Part shown: positions 55,329 to 64,000 of the stretch, one piece after another
How the letters are laid out: every line of letters starts with the position of its first letter
Position numbering within the stretch: the stretch's first letter is position 1
Origin: Chitinophaga japonensis
Lineage (GTDB): Bacteria; Bacteroidota; Bacteroidia; Chitinophagales; Chitinophagaceae
Length of the DNA: 64,000 nt
Direction of reading: 5' to 3'
Assembly (NCBI RefSeq): GCF_007830125.1
Contig: NZ_VLLG01000002.1
Location: 878,985-942,984 of the forward strand
Program-made: the position numbers and the translations under genes
Notes under the pieces: model-generated
Seen by the model: the letters and a program-made list of their open reading frames with translations, nothing else
Database searches by the model: none
Told to the model about the DNA's origin: nothing

Positions 55329-55781
55329 TCATTCCCTGTTCTTCGTATCTATAAATATAGTCACCGGCCCGTCATTAAGCAGGGCCACTTTCATATCCGC
55401 CCCAAAAATGCCGGTCTGTACCGGTTTTCCCAGGTCCAGGCCCAACTGCGCAATCATTTGCTCATACAGGGGAATGGCCTGCTCCGGCTTGCTGGCACGA
55501 ATATACGAGGGGCGGTTGCCTTTTTTAGTGCTGGCATGCAGGGTGAACTGGCTCACCAGCAGGATATCGCCGCCGGTTTCCTTTACGGACAGGTTCATTA
55601 CGCCCGCCGTATCGTTAAAAATGCGCAGGTTCACTATCTTACCACTTAGCCAGCTAATATCTTCCACCATATCCGCATTTTCAATGCCCAGCAGCACCAG
55701 CAGCCCGTGCCGGATACTGCCCGTTATTTGCCCGTCAACTGTAACCGATGCCTGTGTAACCCGTTGTATAACCGCCCGCAT
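55329..55781 (-). CDS. dtd: D-aminoacyl-tRNA deacylase
   Basis: 150 residues from MRAVIQRVTQASV; the frame runs upstream only as a shadow of arfB. Signature SQFTL (here LLVSQFTLHA), GNRPSY for the usual NxPxF-type segment, and VNLRIFNDTAGVMNLSV. Hydrolyses D-aminoacyl-tRNAs. Divergent from arfB, 39 bases apart, so both quality-control genes share a control region. Confidence 0.9.
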   Translation of the reverse strand: MRAVIQRVTQASVTVDGQITGSIRHGLLVLLGIENADMVEDISWLSGKIVNLRIFNDTAGVMNLSVKETGGDILLVSQFTLHASTKKGNRPSYIRASKPEQAIPLYEQMIAQLGLDLGKPVQTGIFGADMKVALLNDGPVTIFIDTKNRE

Positions 55782-55820
55782 ATTGAATGGTTTTTGTGCG
55801 GAAGTTAATAAATTGCACAC

Positions 55821-56219
55821 ATGCAACTGGATATTTCGCCGGAGATCAGCTTCCGGACGGCCCGCAGCGGCGGTAAGGGCGGACAGAACGTGAACAAGGT
55901 AGAGACCATGGTGGAAGGCTATTTTGACATTGCCGGATCGGCCCTGCTCACCCCCTCGCAGAAAGCGATCGTACAGCAGGTACTGGCTAACCGCATTACT
56001 GCCGAAGGGCTGCTGCAGGTACGCTCCCAGGAGGCCCGCACCCAACTGGGCAACAAGGAGCTGGTGGTAAAGAAGATGCACGAGCTGCTGCGCAAAGCCC
56101 TGACGCCCCGTAAAAAAAGGGTCGCTACGAAACCATCCAAAGCAGCAAAAGAAAAACGCCTGCAGTTCAAAAAACGCCTGTCAGAAAAGAAGCAGCAGCG
56201 GCGCGGAGGGCTGGAATAA
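55821..56219 (+). CDS. arfB: Alternative ribosome-rescue factor B
   Basis: 132 residues. Class I release-factor core with GGQ at residues 20-22 (SGGKGGQNVNKVET), no codon-recognition domain, and a basic C-terminal tail (KKRVATKPSKAAKEKRLQFK) that enters the empty mRNA channel. Rescues stalled ribosomes by hydrolysing peptidyl-tRNA. Followed closely by the flippase gene. Confidence 0.9.
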   Translation: MQLDISPEISFRTARSGGKGGQNVNKVETMVEGYFDIAGSALLTPSQKAIVQQVLANRITAEGLLQVRSQEARTQLGNKELVVKKMHELLRKALTPRKKRVATKPSKAAKEKRLQFKKRLSEKKQQRRGGLE

Positions 56220-56255
56220 GGTTTATTGGATTATTTTTATATAAAATTCAGCGCA

Positions 56256-57788
56256 TTGAGCATTAAATCACTGGCAGGACAAACGGTTTATTACGGATTA
56301 AGCAATATAGCGAGCAAGCTGCTCAATTATTTCCTGACTCCCTTTTACCTGGGTCTTATACCGCCTGCCACCTACGGGGAAATGCAAAATGTGTATGCCT
56401 ATATCCCCTTCCTGAACATTGTGCTGACCTATGGCATGGAAACCGCTTTTTTCCGCTTTGCCAAAAAGGAGAACCAGCAGCATGTGCTCGGCAGCGCCAC
56501 CATTTCCCTGCTGGTATCCACTACCGCCATCTGCATTTTGCTGTTCCTGATGCGGGGCCCAGTCATTCACTCCTATGCCGGCGAGCTGGCCGGCCTGTCC
56601 GCGAATCCCGGTTTTTACACCTACATTATACTGATCATGGCCTTTGATACGCTGGCCGCCATTCCCTTTGCCCAGTTGCGGCTGGAAGGCCGGCCCATCC
56701 GCTACGCCATTATCCGTATAGCCGGTATTGCCGCTACCGTAGGATTTAACGTTTTCTTCCTGTACCTGTGCCCCAAGCTGTACCAGCAGGGCCACCACTG
56801 GCTGCCCAACGTACAGACGGGCGACAGCCAACTGGGTTATGTATACCTGAGTAACATGCTGGGCAGCGGGCTTACCCTGCTGCTGTTCCTGCCCCAGTAC
56901 CTGCGTATTGAGTGGAAGTTTGACACGGCGCTATGGAAAAAGATGATACAGTACGCCCTCCCGCTGATCATTGTAGGTATGGCCGGCATGGTGAATGAAA
57001 CCTTTGACCGGGCCTGGTTCCTGCCCCAGTACCTGCCGGGCGATGACATGGAAGCCAAGAAAGTGATCATTGGCCTGTACAGCGCCAACTACAAGCTGGC
57101 TATCCTCATTACCATGTTCATACAGGCATTCCGGTTAGGCGCGGAGCCCTACTTCTTCAAACAGGCGGAGGGCGAGCACCCGCAGCGGGTATACGCCCGC
57201 ATCATGAAGCTGTTCGTGATACTGCTCTGCTTCATGTTCCTGTTTGTAAGCCTGTACCTCAATATCTGGAAAATATTCCTGCGCAAGCCCTTCTACTACC
57301 CGGGCATGCGCATTGTGCCGGTGCTGCTACTGGCCAATATGTTCTTAGGCATTTACTATAACCTCACCATCTGGTTCAAGCTCACGGACCGTACCCGGGC
57401 GGGGGCCGTCATTACCCTCATCACGGCCGCACTGGCCTTCCTGCTTAACTACTGGTGGATACCGGTGATGGGATATTACGGGGCCGCGCTGGCCACCATG
57501 GTATGCTACTTTGTACAGATGGCCATCTGCTATGTATGGGGACAAAAGCATTACCCGGTGCCTTACCATCTTCCGCGGATCATTACCTACATTACGCTGG
57601 CGGTGGTCACCTGGTACCTGTTCCACCTGCTGAACACCCGCCTGCTTTCGCCTGGCGACATCTATGCCCTGAAGCCGCTGTCACTGGCGGTGGCTACGCT
57701 CTTGTTCGGCGCCTACGCCTGGTTTATCCTGAAAATGGAGAAAAAGGAGTTCCGGAAGCTGCCTTTTATCGGGCGGTTTCTTCGATAA
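56256..57788 (+). CDS. Polysaccharide/oligosaccharide flippase (MOP superfamily)
   Basis: 510 residues, about fourteen membrane segments. The N-terminus SIKSLAGQTVYYGLSNIASK followed by LNYFLTPFYLG is typical of Wzx-like flippases in Bacteroidota. I choose the TTG before SIKSLAGQT; an upstream TTG at 56226 adds ten residues. Flips undecaprenyl-linked glycans across the inner membrane. No glycosyltransferase cluster is adjacent. It follows arfB by about 37 bases. Confidence 0.85.
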   Translation: MSIKSLAGQTVYYGLSNIASKLLNYFLTPFYLGLIPPATYGEMQNVYAYIPFLNIVLTYGMETAFFRFAKKENQQHVLGSATISLLVSTTAICILLFLMRGPVIHSYAGELAGLSANPGFYTYIILIMAFDTLAAIPFAQLRLEGRPIRYAIIRIAGIAATVGFNVFFLYLCPKLYQQGHHWLPNVQTGDSQLGYVYLSNMLGSGLTLLLFLPQYLRIEWKFDTALWKKMIQYALPLIIVGMAGMVNETFDRAWFLPQYLPGDDMEAKKVIIGLYSANYKLAILITMFIQAFRLGAEPYFFKQAEGEHPQRVYARIMKLFVILLCFMFLFVSLYLNIWKIFLRKPFYYPGMRIVPVLLLANMFLGIYYNLTIWFKLTDRTRAGAVITLITAALAFLLNYWWIPVMGYYGAALATMVCYFVQMAICYVWGQKHYPVPYHLPRIITYITLAVVTWYLFHLLNTRLLSPGDIYALKPLSLAVATLLFGAYAWFILKMEKKEFRKLPFIGRFLR

Positions 57789-57886
57789 TTAATAATGAAC
57801 AATTAAGCATTAATAATAGAAAGAGCCCTGTTACGCTGGAACACTGGCGCAACGATTATTAATTATTAATTCTTCATTATTAATTC
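57789..57886. repeat. Word-type inverted repeat (AATTAATAATG)
   Basis: Left words ATTAATAATGAACAATTA, right words TAATTATTAATTCTTCATT with a G/C-rich core. It lies between convergent genes and probably terminates both. Confidence 0.5.
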
Positions 57887-58525
57887 CTATTGGAGGAAAG
57901 GATTGTGCTTCTTCTCAAACCCAATGGTGGTGGGCTGCCCGTGGCCGGGATATACCTTAACCCCGTCGGGCAGCACGAACAATTGCTGCCGGATGCTGTT
58001 CAGCAGGGTTTCATGATGCCCACCGGGCAGGTCCGTACGGCCAATGCTCTGGTAAAACAGCACATCCCCGCTGATCACAAACCCCTCTTCTGCACAGTAA
58101 AAGGAAATGCTGCCGGGCGAGTGGCCGGGGGTGAACAGCACCTCCAGCTCATGCTGCCCGAAAAGGATCTTTTCCCCCTCCTCCATATAACGGGCCGGCA
58201 TGGGCGAGGGCTCAAAGGGAATATTGTACATCACGCCTACCTGGGGGGAGCGGTCCAGCACCGTTTGCTCCAGCCGGTGGATCTCCAGCCCTACATGATA
58301 TGTTTTGGCTACCAGCCGGTTGCCGAAAATATGATCAAAGTGGCAATGCGTGTTCAGCAGCCGGGTAACATTCAGCCCCTCTTTTTCGATATACTCCAGT
58401 AATTCTTTTCTTTCTTCCTCAAAATAACAGCCAGGGTCTATAATTATACAATCCTTTTTTTCGTTTATAAGCAGGTAGGTGTTTTCCTGAAGCGGATTGA
58501 CGGCGAAATATTGGATTTCAATCAT
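57887..58525 (-). CDS. Metallo-beta-lactamase fold hydrolase, glyoxalase II-like
   Basis: 212 residues. Metal-binding HCHFDH (H60, H62, D64, H65), later FTPGHSPGSI with a histidine, GDVLF with an aspartate, and YPGHGQPTTIG near the C-terminus. Family of glyoxalase II and related thioesterases. It lacks the long C-terminal substrate domain of classical glyoxalase II. Divergent from the large TolB-like gene. Confidence 0.85.
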   Translation of the reverse strand: MIEIQYFAVNPLQENTYLLINEKKDCIIIDPGCYFEEERKELLEYIEKEGLNVTRLLNTHCHFDHIFGNRLVAKTYHVGLEIHRLEQTVLDRSPQVGVMYNIPFEPSPMPARYMEEGEKILFGQHELEVLFTPGHSPGSISFYCAEEGFVISGDVLFYQSIGRTDLPGGHHETLLNSIRQQLFVLPDGVKVYPGHGQPTTIGFEKKHNPFLQ

Positions 58526-58582
58526 TGTTACCCGATTTTTGCTAATTTTAATTCAGATCACAATATTATCAATACTTTCTGT

Positions 58583-61500
58583 ATGAACCGATTTACTACC
58601 AGGTTATTCTTTACCGGTACCCTATTACTAGCCACGTATTTATCCCATGCGCAGACCAATACTGTTGAATTCGGACAGAATCGTGTACAGTTCAAGAATT
58701 TCAAGTGGAGGTACTATCAGACCCGGCACTTCAATACCTACTTTGCACAAAGCGGGTTGGAGCTGGGCAAATACGTGGCCCAGGTAGCGGAAAAGGAGCT
58801 GCCCTCCCTGGAACAGTTCATGGAGTTCACCTTCCGGCAAAGGTTGAATATTGTGGTATATAACAGCTTCGGTGAAATGAAGCAATCCAACATCGGGATC
58901 GGGGTGGACTGGCAGAATACCGGCGGGGTCACCAAACTGGTAGGCAATAAAATGCTGGTGTACTTTGATGGCGACCATGCCCACCTGCACCGGCAGATCC
59001 GCCAGGGCATTGCCCGGGTGATGCTGGAAACCCTGCTGTTCGGCGAAGATATCGGTGAATTTGCCGGAAACTCCGTATTGATCGATTTCCCCAAATGGTT
59101 TACAGACGGTTTTATTGCCTATGCGGCAGAGCACTGGAACACGGAAAATGACGAAGCGCTGAAGGCCGCCCTGCAGTCCGGCAAGTACCGGAAGTTCAAC
59201 CAACTGGCTTACGACCACCCCGTGCTGGCCGGGCATGCCTTCTGGTACTACGTGGAAACCAAGTTCGGCAAGGATGCGGTGCCTTACCTTATGTACATTG
59301 CCCGCATTAACCGGGGCCTGAAAAGAGGGTTTGAACAGGTGCTGCACATGACGCCCAAGAAAACCACGGAGGATTTCTGGATGTACAATATCCGGCGCTA
59401 CCAGCAGGACAACCGCCGCCGCCGGCAGGTGACCCGCGGGCGCAGCATCGTGACCCGGGAAACCAAGAAGTCCGACTTCTACCGCTTCCAGGCCAATCCC
59501 AAGAACAATTCCTACGCCGTAGTAGAATATACCAAAGGAAAATACCGGGTACAGATACAGCTCGGCTACCTGAAGCCAAAAGTGCTGCTGAAGAGCGGCG
59601 TACGGCAACTGGCCAACCAACTGGACCCCAACTACCCGCAACTGGCCTGGAACCAGAAGGGCAACCGCCTGGCCATTGTGTACGAGCATGAAGGGAAGAC
59701 CAAGCTGATGATCTACGACCTCATCACCAAAACCACCATCAAACAGGACCTGACCCAGTTTGACCGGGTAGTGGATATGAAGTATTTCTTCGAGTTTGAC
59801 AATACCCTGCTGCTGTCCGCCATCAAGAACGGGCATACGGACATTTACACGTACAGTATCAGCAACTATAAAACGGAGCAGATCACGAACGATGTGTATG
59901 ACGACCTGGACCCCTCCTTTGTGGCATTCCCGGGTAAGAGCGGCATTATCTACTCTTCCAACCGCCCCTCGCCCAACGCCAGGAGCGCGGATACGGTGCT
60001 GCCCAATGCTCATTACAACGTATTCCTGATCGATAACTGGAATAAGACCTCCGAAAAACAGATCTCCCAGTTGACCGATATGAAATATGGCGACGCCCGG
60101 CTGCCCATGCAGTACAATACCACACACTTTACCTTTGTATCGGACGAGAACGGTATCCGCAACCGCTATGCCGGTTTCTTTAAAACAGAACGGGCAGGTG
60201 TGGACTCCCTCTTCTTTGTAGGCTCCGAAATACTGCATAACCCTGAGAAGGAGGACCTGGACTCCGCCCTGGCTGATTACGGTGCTACAGAACCGGACTC
60301 CATGAAGGTGATCGCCCTGACCAAGGACTCTACCTATGTGTTCCCGGTTACCAACTATCGCAACGGCATCCTGGAGTCCCGCATCGCCGGCGATGAAGGC
60401 ACCGTGTCCGAGGTGATCGCCCTGAATACGGAATACAAACGCCTGTACAAGTTGAAGGTAGATACCAACACCCTGCGCAGGCGCAATGTAAGCGCAAGAC
60501 CTACTTCCTTCCGGCAGTACGAAATGCGCCAGGACAGCCTCCGGCTGGGATTGCCCATTTACAACGGGCAGCCCGTAAAAGATACCGTAAAGCGCCCGGA
60601 CTTTTTCCAGAGCGAGTTTGCGAATGACCCGGCCGATACGGCTGTGGCGCAACAGGAAATACCGCCGGTGGAAAAACCCCGGGAAATACCCATTCTCAAA
60701 AGGGCCCGGCTGCTGCCTTACAAACTGAAGTTCTCATCAGACTACCTGATCGCGCAGATAGACAACTCTATCCTCATTAACCGGTACCAGCCATTTACCG
60801 GCCAGCCCGTAAGCCCCATCCGGCTCACAGACCCGGTGAACGGCCTTATCCGGATCGGGGTGAGCGATCTCATGGAGGACTACAAGTTCAGCGGCGGCTT
60901 CCGCTTCCCCTCCTCCCTGGATGGAACGGAATATTTCTTTTCCTTTGCCTACCTGAAAAAACGGTTTGATTATAAATTCACGTACTATCGCAAGGTAGAC
61001 AAGGCGTCCCTGGGCGATGTTTATCCCATTAAGCTGAAGACCAACCTGTACCAACTGGATGTGCGCTACCCGTTTGACCAGGTACGGAGCCTGCGCCTGC
61101 AAACCGGCTTCCGTAACGACCGGATGGTAATACTGGCTTCCGACGAGCAGAGCCTGAAAGTGCAGGACTTCTACGAGAACTATGCCTTACTGCGCCTGGA
61201 GTATGTGTATGACAATACCATCAACCCGGCCATCAACATTTGGCACGGCACCCGCTACAAGGTTTACGGAGATATGAACGCCCAGATCTCCGGCGACCTG
61301 AACGGTTTCTTTAACCCCACTGCTGCGGGCAAGGGTAAGTTTACTTATAATATGGGCGTAGACGTGCGCCACTACGAAAAGATATACCGCAACTTTATAT
61401 GGGCCACCCGCTTTGCCATGGATATATCCTGGGGCTCCCGCAAGCTGCTGTACTACCTGGGCGGCGTGGACAACTGGCTGAACCCGCAGATCAATACCAA

Positions 61501-61942
61501 TACACCGGTAAATCTCAATACCAACTACGGTTTCCAGACACTGGCCGTGAACCTGCGCGGGTATAAGCAAAATGCCAAGAACGGCAATAACGTGATGCTC
61601 TTTAACTCCGAGCTGCGCCTGCCGGTATTTGCCACGCTGATAGACAAGCCTATCAACTCCGCTTTCCTGCGCAACTTCCAGCTCACGCAGTTCCTGGACA
61701 TTGGCACCGCCTGGAACGAAAAACTGAGCTTTAAAGACGCTAACTATACCTACTATACCGGTAGCGACGGCGTAACCGTAAAGATCAAGGAAGGCTTCCT
61801 GGGACCGTTTGTAGGCGGCTATGGCTTTGGCGCCCGTACTACCATTGCAGGCTACTTCCTGCGGGTGGATGCCGGCTGGCCAATGATCGCCTTCTTCCGT
61901 GGCAATCCCATCTGGTACTTTGGTATGGGGGTGGATTTTTAA
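58583..61942 (+). CDS. Large TolB-like / outer-membrane protein with inactive peptidase-like domain
   Basis: 1119 residues from MNRFTTRLFF; a signal peptide ends at SHAQ. Residues 25-280 resemble a peptidase-MA type domain (LNIVVYNSFGEMKQSN, FPKWFTDGFIAYAAEHW), but the usual HExxH is replaced by HLHRQIRQG, so catalysis is unlikely. Residues about 300-560 hold beta-propeller strands (PQLAWNQKGNRLAIVYEHEG and DLDPSFVAFPGKSGIIYSSN). The C-terminal 400 residues are barrel-like and end WYFGMGVDF. Probably an outer-membrane protein with a periplasmic propeller. I know no function for it. Confidence 0.75.
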   Translation: MNRFTTRLFFTGTLLLATYLSHAQTNTVEFGQNRVQFKNFKWRYYQTRHFNTYFAQSGLELGKYVAQVAEKELPSLEQFMEFTFRQRLNIVVYNSFGEMKQSNIGIGVDWQNTGGVTKLVGNKMLVYFDGDHAHLHRQIRQGIARVMLETLLFGEDIGEFAGNSVLIDFPKWFTDGFIAYAAEHWNTENDEALKAALQSGKYRKFNQLAYDHPVLAGHAFWYYVETKFGKDAVPYLMYIARINRGLKRGFEQVLHMTPKKTTEDFWMYNIRRYQQDNRRRRQVTRGRSIVTRETKKSDFYRFQANPKNNSYAVVEYTKGKYRVQIQLGYLKPKVLLKSGVRQLANQLDPNYPQLAWNQKGNRLAIVYEHEGKTKLMIYDLITKTTIKQDLTQFDRVVDMKYFFEFDNTLLLSAIKNGHTDIYTYSISNYKTEQITNDVYDDLDPSFVAFPGKSGIIYSSNRPSPNARSADTVLPNAHYNVFLIDNWNKTSEKQISQLTDMKYGDARLPMQYNTTHFTFVSDENGIRNRYAGFFKTERAGVDSLFFVGSEILHNPEKEDLDSALADYGATEPDSMKVIALTKDSTYVFPVTNYRNGILESRIAGDEGTVSEVIALNTEYKRLYKLKVDTNTLRRRNVSARPTSFRQYEMRQDSLRLGLPIYNGQPVKDTVKRPDFFQSEFANDPADTAVAQQEIPPVEKPREIPILKRARLLPYKLKFSSDYLIAQIDNSILINRYQPFTGQPVSPIRLTDPVNGLIRIGVSDLMEDYKFSGGFRFPSSLDGTEYFFSFAYLKKRFDYKFTYYRKVDKASLGDVYPIKLKTNLYQLDVRYPFDQVRSLRLQTGFRNDRMVILASDEQSLKVQDFYENYALLRLEYVYDNTINPAINIWHGTRYKVYGDMNAQISGDLNGFFNPTAAGKGKFTYNMGVDVRHYEKIYRNFIWATRFAMDISWGSRKLLYYLGGVDNWLNPQINTNTPVNLNTNYGFQTLAVNLRGYKQNAKNGNNVMLFNSELRLPVFATLIDKPINSAFLRNFQLTQFLDIGTAWNEKLSFKDANYTYYTGSDGVTVKIKEGFLGPFVGGYGFGARTTIAGYFLRVDAGWPMIAFFRGNPIWYFGMGVDF

Positions 61943-62062
61943 AATTCCAAAATCCAAATCCCAAATTCCAAAATAGCGGTAATCGCCCAACTACCCGTAA
62001 CAGGTCAGTATTATTGGCGGATTGCCTACATTTTGGAATTTGGGATTTGGATTTTGGAATTT
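61942..62062. repeat. Perfect 33-base inverted repeat (CCAAATCCCAAA family)
   Basis: Arms 61942-61974 and 62030-62062 are exact reverse complements. The 55-base centre continues as an imperfect stem (GCGGTAATCGCC with GGCGGATTGCC). The left arm starts at the stop codon of the big gene and the right arm overlaps the DUF1361 stop. Confidence 0.8.
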
Positions 62063-62696
62063 AACCTTTCTTGAGGTTGTAAATAATATGCATGAACAAG
62101 CCCAGGCAAATGGAAAAACCCCAGGCATGGGCATACTGCAGGGGATGCAGCAGCATGGCGCCCGTTTCCCGTAACAGCGGCACCGGCGCTACCAGCAGGT
62201 CCCAACTGTTCCAGCGGAGGTAGCGGCCTATATACACGCCCCAGCCACACAGCAACATTACCGGCAGAACAAACAGCCGCACCGGCCATTGCGGGAACCG
62301 CTCCACGCACATGACCTGCATTTGCCGGATGGAGATAAAGCCCAGTATCAGGCCGTTCCAGGCAAAGGACAGGATCAGGATCAGGTCAAACCACCTGGGC
62401 GCGCCGCCTTCGGGCAAATGATACAGGTCTGTGAGTATATAGGGCGCATTCGGTAAAAATACCAGCCAGGCCCCGAAAGCCCCCCACCACACCAGCAGCG
62501 ACCAGCGAACGGCGCCATAGGACTGCATGAGCAGCGTAATGTGGCAAGGCACCCATGCCAGGAACAGGTTCCATAACAGGAACGCATACTGCAGGCTGCC
62601 CGTGTGTATGAAACGGGAAAGCAATAGTAAAAGACTGAAAGCTACCGACATCAGCAAAGCATTCCGCTTAGGTCCGGTTATGGCATATAGTGACAT
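62061..62696 (-). CDS. DUF1361 membrane protein
   Basis: 211 residues, about six membrane segments. The DUF1361 core reads WLVFLPNAPYILTDLYHL and later WNGLILGFISI and GWGVYIGRYLRWNSWD. Unknown function. Its start is 17 bases downstream of the diacylglycerol kinase stop, so the two are cotranscribed. Last codon overlaps the inverted repeat. Confidence 0.85.
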   Translation of the reverse strand: MSLYAITGPKRNALLMSVAFSLLLLLSRFIHTGSLQYAFLLWNLFLAWVPCHITLLMQSYGAVRWSLLVWWGAFGAWLVFLPNAPYILTDLYHLPEGGAPRWFDLILILSFAWNGLILGFISIRQMQVMCVERFPQWPVRLFVLPVMLLCGWGVYIGRYLRWNSWDLLVAPVPLLRETGAMLLHPLQYAHAWGFSICLGLFMHIIYNLKKG

Positions 62697-62713
62697 AAGT
62701 GATCTATCGTTCG

Positions 62714-63100
62714 CTATTTAATAAAAACCGGCAGAAATATGACCGCACCCGTCAAAACAGCTACCAGCACCGCCACCAGCACAGCGCCGGCCGCCACGTC
62801 CTTGATCCACTTTACCCGGGGATGGTACTCCGGCGAGAGGTGGTCCATCATTTTCTCGATCACGGTGTTCAGCATCTCCGTGATCCACACCATGCCGGTC
62901 ACGATCACCACGGCTATCCACTGGGAGGCGGTAATGCGGGCATAAAGGCCCAGGGCGGCTACCAGCACGGTAGCAAGGGCATGTATGCGGGCGTGCGGCT
63001 CCGTGATGATAAAGGCGGCAATGCCGCTGAAGGCATACCGGAAGCTGAGCAGGCGGCGGCGCAGGTAATTGGTTTTAGGTCCGGTCATAATATCATGCAT
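62714..63100 (-). CDS. Diacylglycerol kinase family membrane protein
   Basis: 128 residues from MHDIMTGPKTN; a later ATG (MTGPK) and an upstream GTG are possible. Three membrane helices with the DgkA motif VWITEMLNTVIEKMMDHLSPEYHPRVKWIKD, split here: EMLNTVIEKMMD carries the catalytic glutamates and KDVAAGAVLV follows. Phosphorylates diacylglycerol or undecaprenol. Grouped with DUF1361 and the creD-like gene. Confidence 0.9.
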   Translation of the reverse strand: MHDIMTGPKTNYLRRRLLSFRYAFSGIAAFIITEPHARIHALATVLVAALGLYARITASQWIAVVIVTGMVWITEMLNTVIEKMMDHLSPEYHPRVKWIKDVAAGAVLVAVLVAVLTGAVIFLPVFIK

Positions 63101-63142
63101 GCTTTTGAGCACAGTAAAATAACTAAAAACTGCGAGGCGGCC

Positions 63143-64000
63143 TTACCTGCCCAGGGCCTCCCAGCGGATCTTCCTGCTGAAGTACATGACAATGGCCAGG
63201 ATGATGAACAGGCCCAGGCTGCCCATCAGCAAAGCCTGGTCCTCTGACTGGATGATCACGTAAATGAAACCATACAGGGTGAGCAGCGTGCCGCCCACGG
63301 CCAGCGCCGTGCCGGTTTTCTTAAGCACGCTGACCGTATAGGTGGTGACCAGCCCCAGTGTAAGCAGGGTAGCGATGCAGTAAGCCGCGTTGAAGCCCAA
63401 CTGCTCCGCCTGTGAGATCAGCAGGGTGTAAAAAATGCACAGGGCCACGCCTATCAGTATATATTGTAATGGATGAACGGAATGGTGCCGCAGCAGCTCA
63501 ATAAAATAGAATAGCAGGAAGGTGAGACCGATAATGAGGATGGCGTATTTCACGGCCCGCATGGATTTAAGGTAAACGTCCACCGGCAGGAACAGCTTTA
63601 CGCCGAAATCCGCATCATGAATGTCATATTTATCATTGCCTAATATCCAGCTTTGGGGAAAATTACGGTTCAGGTGCAGTACCTGCCAGGCGGCGGAAAA
63701 GTGCTTGTCCTCCACTTTGCGGGTGTCCGGCAAAAAGGCGCCGTCAAAGCTGGGATCGGACCAGCCGGCCTGCAGGTTGACTCGCGTGGTTTTTCCCACG
63801 GGCGAAAAATTCACTTCCCCTGATCCCTTCAATTGCAGGTTAATGGTGAAACTGGCACCCGCTGAGTCTACGCTTTCCGCTGCCAGCGGCACTTTGGCCT
63901 GCAAGCCGCTTCCCAGCAGCCCACCGGGGGGTGTACCGGGGTTAAACACGAAGGGCTGCCCGTTCCACAGTACCTGTACCTGGTTGCCGATGCCCCGCAT
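63143..64000 (-). CDS. creD: CreD-like inner-membrane protein, 3' part
   Basis: 285 residues visible; the gene continues past the right edge, and the ATG at the edge is internal. A periplasmic domain with SWILGNDKYDIHDADFGVKL is followed by five or six membrane helices (HHSVHPLQYILIGVALCIFY, FNAAYCIATLLTLGLV, LYGFIYVIIQSEDQALLMGS). This is the CreD (cell envelope integrity) pattern. CreD in E. coli belongs to the CreBC regulon and affects envelope stress and colicin resistance. No CreBC homologue is visible here. Confidence 0.85.
   Translation of the reverse strand: MRGIGNQVQVLWNGQPFVFNPGTPPGGLLGSGLQAKVPLAAESVDSAGASFTINLQLKGSGEVNFSPVGKTTRVNLQAGWSDPSFDGAFLPDTRKVEDKHFSAAWQVLHLNRNFPQSWILGNDKYDIHDADFGVKLFLPVDVYLKSMRAVKYAILIIGLTFLLFYFIELLRHHSVHPLQYILIGVALCIFYTLLISQAEQLGFNAAYCIATLLTLGLVTTYTVSVLKKTGTALAVGGTLLTLYGFIYVIIQSEDQALLMGSLGLFIILAIVMYFSRKIRWEALGR

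Noticed and set aside
58640..60652. 670-codon open frame on the minus strand
   Set aside because: Antisense shadow of the large TolB-like/barrel gene; no recognisable domain.

Overview
The window is a chromosomal segment from a Bacteroidota bacterium, most likely Chitinophagaceae (Chitinophaga-like). Evidence for this: a SusD-type outer-membrane lipoprotein, many Bacteroidota-specific families (DUF3078, DUF2490, PepSY-like, LytTR/LytS pair, PAS-DHp proteins, cysteine-poor DksA/TraR protein downstream of ileS, group II GGGP synthase, split transketolase), mostly no Shine-Dalgarno sequences, and a few TAnnTTTG promoter boxes. Nearly everything is housekeeping DNA. I see no rRNA, tRNA, CRISPR array, prophage or insertion sequence.

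Layout. 1-4.2 kb: end of a susD-like gene, a DUF2490 outer-membrane protein, a YcxB-like membrane protein, a secreted hypothetical protein and a PP-loop (DUF71) ATPase. 4.7-8.1 kb: B12-dependent ribonucleotide reductase (nrdJ). The 450-base gap between nrdJ and the GGGP synthase holds three TTATNCACA DnaA boxes. 9.5-15.4 kb: LytS/LytTR two-component pair, dxs, a flavin/2Fe-2S reductase without a normal start codon, and a PAS protein. 15.4-24.1 kb, mostly minus strand: HAD phosphatase and MscS channel, a block of OsmC, YceI, pirin and AraC genes running on from scpA and a DUF3078 protein, then mscL and PPK2. 24-29.7 kb: EamA transporter, frr, a WecA/TagO-like transferase, transketolase N-half, LolC/FtsX-like permease, rbfA. 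29.9-38 kb: MsbA-like exporter, a GpgS-like glycosyltransferase fused to a HAD domain, a histone-tailed DksA-like protein, ileS. 38-46 kb: PepSY-like protein, AraC regulator, AsmA-like protein, gyrB, small secreted proteins, SIMPL protein. 46-53.6 kb: mfd, an oxidoreductase, an outer-membrane protein, glyQS, YihY, MazG-like. 53.6-55.2 kb: a lipoprotein and an AT-richer two-gene module with a Panacea-domain protein and a small SH3/PemK-like partner (probable toxin-antitoxin). 55.3-64 kb: dtd, arfB, a polysaccharide flippase, a metallo-hydrolase, a very large TolB-like/barrel protein, DUF1361, diacylglycerol kinase and the end of creD.

Functional themes are translation and its quality control (ileS, glyQS, frr, rbfA, dtd, arfB), DNA and nucleotide metabolism (nrdJ, gyrB, mfd, scpA, MazG), envelope lipid and polysaccharide precursors (dxs, GGGP synthase, WecA-like, MsbA-like, flippase, DgkA), and osmotic or oxidative stress (MscS, MscL, OsmC, YceI, pirin, GpgS-like).

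The least explained signal is a dispersed leader element found at five sites. It pairs an ATGAAACC start with a tiny reading frame beginning M-R-G-(S/L). In two copies, and in degenerate form in a third, that frame closes 3-4 bases before an ATGAAA that heads the next gene. A second theme is a set of inverted repeats built from short repeated words between genes, one of which appears to lie in frame inside ileS.
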